In this document: one piece after another, positions 1 through 9,400 of the stretch
Numbering within the stretch: the stretch's first letter is position 1
How the letters are laid out: every line of letters starts with the position of its first letter
From: Caenorhabditis remanei
Taxonomy: Eukaryota; Nematoda; Chromadorea; Rhabditida; Rhabditidae
Assembly: GCF_010183535.1 (NCBI RefSeq)
Contig: NC_071328.1
Span: 15,376,001 to 15,440,000, forward strand
Direction of reading: 5' to 3'
DNA length: 64,000 nucleotides
Program-made: the position numbers and the translations under genes
Notes under the pieces: model-generated
Seen by the model: only the letters and a program-made list of their open reading frames with translations
The model's database searches: none
What the model was told of the DNA's origin: nothing

Positions 1-404
1 GAGAAAGATGTCGACATTGACATTATCGATAATTTATCGGTTTGTCGATAATAGAAATTTTCAAATTTTAGATTTTTTCGATAAAATTTTTGAGTCGACA
101 TTTTTTTTATCGTTAATCCGCCAGTTGATCGTTAATAGAAAACTAAAGAAAAATAATTGTCGATAAAATCTTTGGGTCGATAAATTGTCCAATTTTGCGT
201 TATCGATTATTTTTCTGTTTGTCGATAATAAGCGCCGCAGGCATCCCAGCCGGTTCTAGCGCCGCAGACACCCCAGCCGATTCTAGCGCCGCAGGCACCC
301 CAGCCGATTCTAGCGCCGCAGGCACCCCAGACGGTTCTAGCACCGCAGGCACCCCAGACGATAAGGTGCCTACTTTTGTCGATAAAAACCAACAAATCTT
401 GCAG
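1..404 (+). other. dys-1 intron with GTCGATAA-rich stretch
   Basis: No coding exon seen. Bases 1-225 repeat the motif (G)TCGATAA on both strands at least seven times, followed by a short 27-bp minisatellite tract and the acceptor TTGCAG at 399-404. Confidence 0.6.
230..362 (+). repeat. 27-bp minisatellite, tract 1
   Basis: About five units containing GCGCCGCAGGCACCCCAGCC in a dys-1 intron. As 27 is divisible by three and the unit lacks stops, it opens false frames on both strands. Confidence 0.9.
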
Positions 405-3400
405 AGAACGCCTCGAGAAAGCGGAACAAGAATGGGAGAAGCTGTCCGACGGGCTCGCCGACCTCCTCTCCTGGATCGAGACCAAAAAACAGAAGATAGT
501 CGAAGAACAACCGATTGGTGGAAGTCTATCAGCTGTCATGCAACAATCCGCTTTCGTCAAAACTCTTCAAAGAGAAATGGAGTCGAAAAACGGTGTCTAT
601 AAGAGTACTGTAGCCGATGCGCATAGCTTCTTGATGCAACACGACTTGAGACCGAAACTACACAGTCCACATGTCTTGGATGATGATTATGAGGAAGGAG
701 GTAAGATTTTTTGTGTAGATCAAAAGTAAAACAGCTTCATTTTTGTAGTTGACAACTTTTTGATAGCTCCTCCCACTTTTGAGATATGCGCCTTTAAAGA
801 TGAGCACTTGGCGCCACTTCGGCTTAAAAGTACCTGTCTTTAAAGGCGCATAGCTCAAAAGTGAGAGGAGCTATCAAAAAGTTGTCAACTATAAAAATAA
901 AGATCTTGATTTGATCTACCAGAATATATAAAACACTGAAAATTGATCAATTAGGAATTCAGTGACGGGCTTCTCAGACTTGGTCAATTTCCAAAAAATT
1001 CAACAAAAAACGTTTGAATTTTTTTTCTAAATTAAAATTTGAAAATAAAAACTCTATTTTCATAAATTATGTATAGTTGTCAATTCCAAAATATAAAATT
1101 TAGACATCTGGCGCACCTTTGACGCGTTTGGGACCTTATTATTTCATCTCAAGATTTGGGAATCTTTTGAAAAAATAGTTTTGAAAAAACTTAATTTTTA
1201 CAAATTCTATTTTTGAAATTTTTCTTTTTAAATTCAAAAGTTTCAAAAAGTCAAAATTTTGGCATCTGGCGCATCTTTGACGCGTGGTCGTTATCACCCA
1301 AACCTTGAGGCTGGCGTGCCTTTGGCGAGTTTCCATCCTAACTGACTTTTTTTTGACAAATTTTTGGGCTCCCATGCTCCGCGGAGCCCACATTGAGCCC
1401 GCCCTGGGAGCCGAGCTCCCATCAATTATTATTATATTACACACTTTTCCCCCGCGGAAAATTATAATTGTGTAGATCAAATAAAATCATTTCGATCTAC
1501 CCACAATTATAAATTTTTGTTCAATCAAAAGCTAGCTTACTACTATTTAATCATGAAAAAGAAAATCGAGGCTGCGAAAAAAGGTATTTTTCATTTTCGT
1601 AGATCAAATTTTTGAGCTGTAGATGGCCCAAAGCGCACCAGACGATTCTAGCGCTGTAGACACCCCAGCCGATTCTAGCGCCGCAGGCACCCCAGATGGT
1701 TTACGCGCCGCAGGCACCCCAGACGATTCTAGCGCCGCAGGCACCCCAGCCGTTTCTAGCGCCGCAGGCACCCCAGACGATTTATGCGCCGCAAGCACTC
1801 CAGACGATTTATGCGCCGCAGGCACCCCAGACGATTCTAGCGCCGCAGGCACCTCAGACGATTCTAGCGCCGCAGGCACCCCAGCCGATTCTAGCGCCGC
1901 AGGCACTCCAGCCGATATTAGCGCCGCAGGCATACCAGGACATTTTGCGCCGGAGGTGCGCCAGCTTATGGATTCTAACTCCCCAGGCATCAGAGCCAAA
2001 ACCTGATAGCTACAGTACCCTTCCCAAAATTTTGCTGATTACCAGAGCTAGCTGATCTGGAGCAACGTCGCCGTGGTCTTGAGATCAATGCGAATTGCGA
2101 GAAACTCAAGAAGAATTGGGCGGAGCTTGGCGTGGAAGTGGAGAGTTGGGATAAACTGGTACAACACGCGATGCAACGGCTCCAGGAGCTCGAGAGGAAC
2201 TTGGCCGAGTGCCAACTCCATCTGACGTCGTCGGAAAATGAGATTGAGACGATGAAGGCGGTGGAGAAGATTCATTTGGAGGACTTGAAGATTGCCAGGG
2301 AGGAGACTGATCAGATATCAAAACGAATCGATGAAGTGAGATTGTTTGTGGACGACGTGAATGATGCGGCGGCGAGATTGTTGGCGGAGGACTTGAAGTT
2401 GGATGAACACGCCAAGGGACAGATTGAGCATGTTAATAAGAGGTAAGGAGAAGTCTGAGTGAAAAATGAATGCAATTTTTGAAATCAACACGTCTGAAAG
2501 TACCTGTACACAAATTTTCAAGAAATTCCAAATTATTAGAAAAAGTTAGCCGTCTACTCCTCGTGGACAAGTAGACGAGACTTGTCCACGAGGAGTACAC
2601 GGTTTTCACCAATTGAAATTTCCTGAAAATTGGTGTGTAGGCATTTCGAGACATGCTGATTTCAAAAGTCATAGTGTAAAAATGTCAAACAATTGCGATA
2701 TTTGACTTTAAAAAAAAAATTTTTTAACACTTAAAAGTCCCAAAACTGTCATTTCCTGAAAATTGGTGTTTAGACACTTTCAAGCATGCAGATTTTGAAA
2801 ATGACAATTATTTTGCAATAAAACGTCATTCAACCTATGAAATTTGATATTTAAACTTTTTATACCTAAATTCGATATTTTCCAGATACTCCACTCTGAA
2901 ACGTGCCATCCGAATCCGTCAAGCGGCTGTTCGCAACGCCGCTTCCGACTTTGGACCGACTTCTGAACACTTTTTGAATCAGTCCGTAACACTTCCATGG
3001 CAACGAGCCATTAGCAAGTCGAACCTCTTGCCGTATTATATTGAGTGAGTAGAAAAATGTTTGAAATTTTTTTTTTCATATTTTAATTTGCCTCCACGGC
3101 GTCAGTTATAACAGAAAATGTTTGAATTTTACATTATTGAGTAGATCAAATCCAGCTCTACATTTTCATAGTTGACGATTTTTGTCTAGCTCCGCCCACT
3201 TTTGAGATATGCACCTTTAAAGATAGGGTGCTTCTTTTCCCGCATTTTAAGGTTGCTATTTTTAAAGGCGCATATCTCAAAAGTGGGCGGAGCTAAGGGA
3301 AAAGTGGCAACTGCAAAAATGAAGATCCAGATTCGATCTACCAGAATATATTAAAAAAATTCAAGAATTGACTACATTGGGGCCCAGTGACAGGATCTCA

Positions 3401-6400
3401 AACATGTCAATTTTCAAAAAAACCAAAAAAACTTTTTTTTGAAAATTCATAGTCTTTTTGGGTTCTAAATAGAAATTTTCAAGTTTTCAAATGAAATTCC
3501 TCTCCCTAGCTACAGTATACCTTCTAGAAGTACAGTACCCCAGATTTAAAGGCGCAGTCAGGGATGTACGGTACTGAAAATTTAGGAAATTTCGGAATTC
3601 GGAATTTGGAAATCTTTTTCTGGAAAAGTTTTCTTTTTCAACATTAACTCCGAAATTTTGCGCCGAAGGCGCCCCAGCCAATTTCAGCGCCGCAGGCACC
3701 CCAGACGATTCTAGCGCCGCAGGCACCCCAGCCGATTCTAGCGCCGCAGGCACGCCAGACGATTCTAGCGCCGCAGGCACCCCAGCCGATTCTAGCGCCG
3801 CAGGCACCCCAAACAATTTTTCCAGCTATAGTAACCCTCCTAAAACTACAGTAATCCCAAATTCAAATTTTCCAGACAAACCACCGAAAAAACGCAATGG
3901 GAGCACCCGGTGTGGGTGGAAATCGTGAAAGAGCTCTCGCAATTCAATCGTGTCAAATTTCTCGCCTACCGTACCGCCATGAAACTACGCGCCCTTCAAA
4001 AACGTCTGTGTCTGGATCTCGTCGACTTGCCGCTTCTCGAAAAAGCGTTCGTCCGACTGAAAGGACTTTCAGCCGAAGAGTGTCCCGGGTTGGAGGGTAT
4101 GGTGTGTGCACTGTTGCCAATGTACGAAGCACTACACGCGAAATATCCGAATCAAGTGCAAAGTGTCTCGCTGGCAGTGGATATTGCTATTAATTTCTTA
4201 TTGAACCTGTTTGATCAGTAAGTTTTTTAAAGTTTGCACACAAGTTTCAAAAAATTTCGTTTGGTCCACGAGGAGTACACGGCTTTTAATTGCGTTTTGA
4301 CTAAAATTTAATACGTTTTTTTTGATCAGGAAGTACCTACACACAAATTTTCAAGAAATTTCAAATTCTTAGAAAAAAGTTGCTCGTGTACTCCTCGTGG
4401 ACAAGTTGGCGAGACTTGTACACGAGGAGTACACCGTTTGTCGCTGGTTTTTTGCAAAATTTTATGTGATTTTTGAAATTATCATGTTTCATTGTGTCCA
4501 TACACAAATTTTCACAAAATTTTAAGTTTTTAGAAAAAAGTTAGCCGTGTACTCCTCGTGGACAAGTTGACGAGACTTGTCCACGAGGAGTACACGGCCA
4601 ACTTTTTTCTAAGAATTTGGAATTTTTGGAAAATTGTGTATAGGTACTTCCAAACGTGCTGAATCCAAAGATAGTTCTGAATTTTCAAAAAAAAACAATG
4701 AAAAGTCGTGTACTCCTCGTGGATAGCCGATATATTTTCCTTGCCGATTTTAGCGCCGCAGGCACCCCAGCCGATTTTAGCGCCGCAGGCTCCCCAGCCG
4801 ATTTTAGCGCCGCAGGCACCCCAGCCGATTTTAGCGCCGCAGGCACCCCAGCCGATTTTAGCGCCGCAGGCACCCCAGCCGATTCTAGCGCCGCAGGCAC
4901 CCCAGCCGATTTTAGCGCCGCAGGCACCCCAGCCAATTTCAGCGCATCAGGCCCCAGGCGATTGTAGCGCCGCAGGCACCCCAGTCGATTTCAGCGCCGC
5001 AGGCACCCCAGCCGCTTTTAGCCTCGCAGGCACCCCAGCCAATTTCAGCACATCAGGCCCCAGACGATTTTAGCGCCGCAGGCTCCCCAGCCGATTTTAG
5101 CGCCGCAGGCTCCCCAGCCGATTTTAGCGCCGCAGGCACCCCAGCCGATTTTAGCGCCGCAGGCACCCCAGCCGATTTTAGCGCCGCAGGTACCCCAGCT
5201 GACACCCAATGTTTTCAGATCCCGTGACGGAATAATGCGTGTCCTCTCGTTCAAAATCGCCATGATCGTCTTCTCGAACATTCCAATCGAGGAAAAGTAC
5301 CGATACCTGTTCAAACTTGTCTCCCAAGACGGTCACGCCACACAAAAACAAATCGCCCTACTCCTCTATGATCTTATTCACGTAAGATATTTAGAATTCT
5401 GAAAAATTCTGAATTTTTCTGAAAATCCCAGATTCCGCGGCTCGTCGGTGAGTCCGCCGCATTCGGAGGCACCAACGTCGAGCCATCCGTCCGCTCTTGC
5501 TTCGAAACCGTCCGTCTCGCGCCGACGATTTCCGAAGGAGCGTTTATCGATTGGGTTAAGAAGGTAGATCAAAAGAAATTTCAAAATTTTTTAATCTTAT
5601 GGTATTTTGCAGGAACCCCAATCAATAGTCTGGTTAGCTGTTATGCATCGTCTAGTTATTTCTGAAAACACAAAGCATGCGGTGAGTGGGATACTGTTGA
5701 AATCTTATACTTTATAATGGTAGATCAAATCAGGAGCTACATTTTTGCAGTTGACGGTTTTCCCCTAACTCCGCCCACTTTTGAGATATGCGCCTTTAAA
5801 GATTGAAAAACTCAAAAACCTTCGTTATCTTTAAAGGCACATATCTCAAAAGTGGGCGGAGCTATGAAAAAGTTGTCAACTACAAAAATGAAGATTTGTT
5901 TTTGATCTATCAGAATATATTTAAAAAAATTCAAAAATCAATTGATTTGGGATTCAGTAACACGTTCTGAAATTTTGACAATTTTCAAATAAATTTCAAA
6001 CATTTTTAACATTTCAATTTTAAATGTTTTCGTAGTTTTTTTTGAGTTTTGAATGGTATTCGCTGTAGTTTTGTTGAAAATAAGAATGGCTGAGAAATTT
6101 CATCAAAACGTCTCAATTTTGAAGAAAAATTTAAAAGTTAGAAAAAACAATTTTTTTGAAATTTTTTCAAAAATTTATCCTCTTAGACATGCTATCCTGC
6201 TGTTCGATTACAACCAATTATAAAAAATATTTTGGTAGATCAAATCTAGATCTTCATTTTTGTAGTTGACGACTGCTTTCTAACTGTTCCAGTCTTTGAG
6301 ATATCACATTTTGAAAAAATACTCCAAAAGTTTGAAATTTTTTTTCAATTTTTTTAAAAACTGACCAATTTTAACATGTCGTCTAGCTGTCAAACATTAA

Positions 6401-9400
6401 CTAAATTTCTAAATTTTTTCGAAAAGTATATATTCTTGTTGATCAAAACCAGGGCTCCATTTTTGTAGTTGACAACTTTTTCATAGCTCCGCCCACTTTT
6501 GAGATATGCGCCTTTAAAGATAGCTGTTTCAACAAGAACCCTGCCTCAATGCAACCATTTTCGCGCCGCAGGCGCCCCAAACAATCTTAAATAACGATTC
6601 TAGTGCTGCAGGCGCCCCAGCCGATTTTTGCGCTGCAGGCACCACATCCAAATTTAGCATCGCAGGCATCTTCAAAAGCGCATATCTCAAAAGTGGGCGG
6701 AGCTATCTGAAAACTGTCAACTACAAAAATGTAGCCCTGGTTTTGATCTACAAGCTCATGTCACTTTTAAACACTCCTTCTCATTAAACCTTTACGAATT
6801 TTCAGTCCAAATGCAACGTGTGCAAAATGTTCCCAATCATCGGCATCCGCTATCGCTGTCTAACATGTTTCAACTGCGACCTCTGCCAAAATTGTTTCTT
6901 CAGTCAGCGAACGGCGAAAAATCACAAAATGAATCATCCGATGCAGGAGTACTGTGAGAAGACCACGTCGTCAGATGACGCGAGGGATTTCGCGAAAATG
7001 TTGAGGAATAAATTGAGAGCGTCGAAACGACAAAAGGGATACTTGCCGATTGACGTGAGAGTTATTATTCTGACTACAGTAGCCCATGACCGTCTAAGTT
7101 TGTAGGTCGCCGAAGAAGGAATTCCCCTTACGTGTCCCCCGGCCAAAGTCACCAATCAGTCCACTGAGCAAATGAATGCGGACACCGCTCAGATGACCGC
7201 CCATCTTGCAAAGTTGTCGGCGGAGCACGGTGGAGGGGCGGAGCATATGGAGCCAGTGCAGTCACCATTGCAGATTATTAATCAGGTATGACTGGATTTG
7301 ATGTACAAATTTAATTTTTAACTGAAAAATCGAAAAATGCTGAGATCCCACACCCATTGCTACCTGTTGTCCCACTTACCGAGTTTGAGAGCCCGTCACT
7401 AATGCCCAAATTGAAAAATTTCAAATTTTTCAAATATATTCTTGTAGTTCAAAACCAGGACTACATTTTTTTAGTTGACAATTTTTTGATAGCTCCGTCC
7501 ACTTTTGAGATATGCGTCTTTAAAGTCAGAAAAGCTCCTGTGCGCGCGCATCCCCGATGCTATCTTTAAAGGCGCATATCTTAAAAGTGGGCGGAGCTAG
7601 TGGAAAACAGTCAACTACAAAAAAGAAGCTCTAGTTTTGATCTACAATAATATGTAAACAGTTTTGAGATTGGACAAGAGAAAAGACTGGTATATGATTC
7701 CAAAGTTAGTCAATTTTCTCAAAAACTAAAATATTGAAACTGGACTTTTGACAGTTTTTTTAAAATTTAAATAGAAATATTTAATCGTTAGTAATTTTTT
7801 TTAGTCACGGCATAGTACCATACTTCTAGAACTCCTGTAGGTAGATTTTTTCCTCTAGCTCCGCCCACTTTTGAGATATGCGCCTTTAAAGTTTCTCATG
7901 TCATTTTTAACGCAAAAATGTGATTTTTACATTAAAACAACCTGAAAATGCTATTTCTGACGTTAAGAACTATTCTAAACCCATTTTCTGACTATTTTCA
8001 AAAAAGTGACCAAATGGCTCAGTGCGATTTTCGACAGATCATGTCCCCCACTTAAGTACCAGGGTTCAAGTCCACCCGGTGGCAAGTCTTTTTTTTTCGA
8101 AAATTCAGTTTTCTACGTTTTTCATAGTCAAAACAACGCAAAAATGTGAAAATTGAGGTGTCGGAAACCACATTTTAAGCAAAAATTCGGCCTTGGTCAA
8201 GGTGCATCACTATGAGAATGGATAGCAGGGTTGGATCCCTCGTGGGGTCAATTTTTGTGAATTTTTTATTTTTTCTGTTTTTAGTTTGTTTTATTTTGTA
8301 GATCAAAAATAGGGCTACATTTTTGTAGTTCATAACTTTTTTCTAGCTCCACCCACTTTTGAGATATACGCTTTTGAAGATGAGCACTCGCCGGACCTTG
8401 GCTCAAAAGTGACTGTCTTTAAAGGCGCATATCTCAAAAGTGGGCGGAGCTAGAAAAAAGTGGTTAACTACTAAAATGTAGCCCTGGTTTTGATCTACAA
8501 GAACATATAGCATTTCATCATTTCGAAAATGTATTAATGAGTTACACAAGGTCAAAGTTGGCCGATTTTTCCAATTTTTCATTTTTCGACATGATCGTTT
8601 CGATTCCAATCATACATAGTCATACATATTTCTTTCATTTCTTGGAATCTAAAAGGTCGTCTGTCTGCGTCTCTCCATGTCACACACACTCTCTCTCTCT
8701 TATTGTATTTCTCATTTGTCGTCGTCGTCGCCTGCTGACAGTTAGCCGTCAGGAGAGAGAGATAAGGAGAGATAAGAGAGACGCAGACATGGAGAGAGGG
8801 GGGACCGTTTTTCATTTTCTTTCTTCTTTTTGACCAACACCCTTGCCTGCTAAACAAGAATCGTTTACAAACCGATTATTGGAATTTGGAATTCCTTTTT
8901 CTATTGTTTCCTCTATGTGCAGTATACTAAAACTTCTGAAAATATCTGGAAAAAAGTCGGAGGATGGCGACGATCTGACGGATAGATATATCAAGTGCCA
9001 ACAGTGTAAATGCAAACGGCATTGGGTAAGCTTTTATAGGAAAAAAATAGAAAAAACAAACTTTTTTATTCAAAAAAAACTTTTTTGCATTCTCAAAGTG
9101 GTTCACCTTGACCAAGACCTTTCAGGCCAAATTTGGAATTTGCTAAAAATGTGGTTTCTGACATAGAAAATTAAGTTATGAATATTTTTTAACGTTAGAA
9201 ATGCAATTTTCCGGTTATTTTGATGTAAAAATCACAGTTTTGCGTTAAAAATGGCATGATAAACTTTAAAGGCGCATATCTCAAAAGTGGGCGGAGCTAT
9301 TTTAAAGTTGTCCACTACAAAAATGTAGAGCTGGGTTTGATTTACTAGAATGTATTTTGAAATTTTCAAAAAACGGCATTTTGAGAAAAAAAAGAGAAAT

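Larger units (their letters stand above)
7838..9350. repeat. ~200-bp palindrome, copy 6, split by a 1.37-kb insertion
   Basis: Left arm 7838-7890 ends CCTTTAAA; right arm 9265-9350 starts TTTAAAGG and ends near GATTTACTAG. The two arms would form one normal palindrome if the interior were removed. Confidence 0.8.

Noticed and set aside
1623..2006. Open frames with AGTPADSSA repeats on both strands, also at 195-602, 4656-5073 and 35852-36226
   Set aside because: They are forced by a 27-bp minisatellite without stops; no start context, splice sites or non-repeat domain supports a protein.
4744..5203. CRISPR-like array
   Set aside because: Units are contiguous tandem repeats with no variable spacers, in a eukaryotic intron.
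6818..7105. Separate small zinc-finger gene
   Set aside because: It is the ZZ exon of dystrophin with matching phases on both sides.
8843..9166. Gene with [11 protein letters not shown] cysteine motif
   Set aside because: Short, inside a mobile element, and not recognisable; the motif alone cannot support a call.
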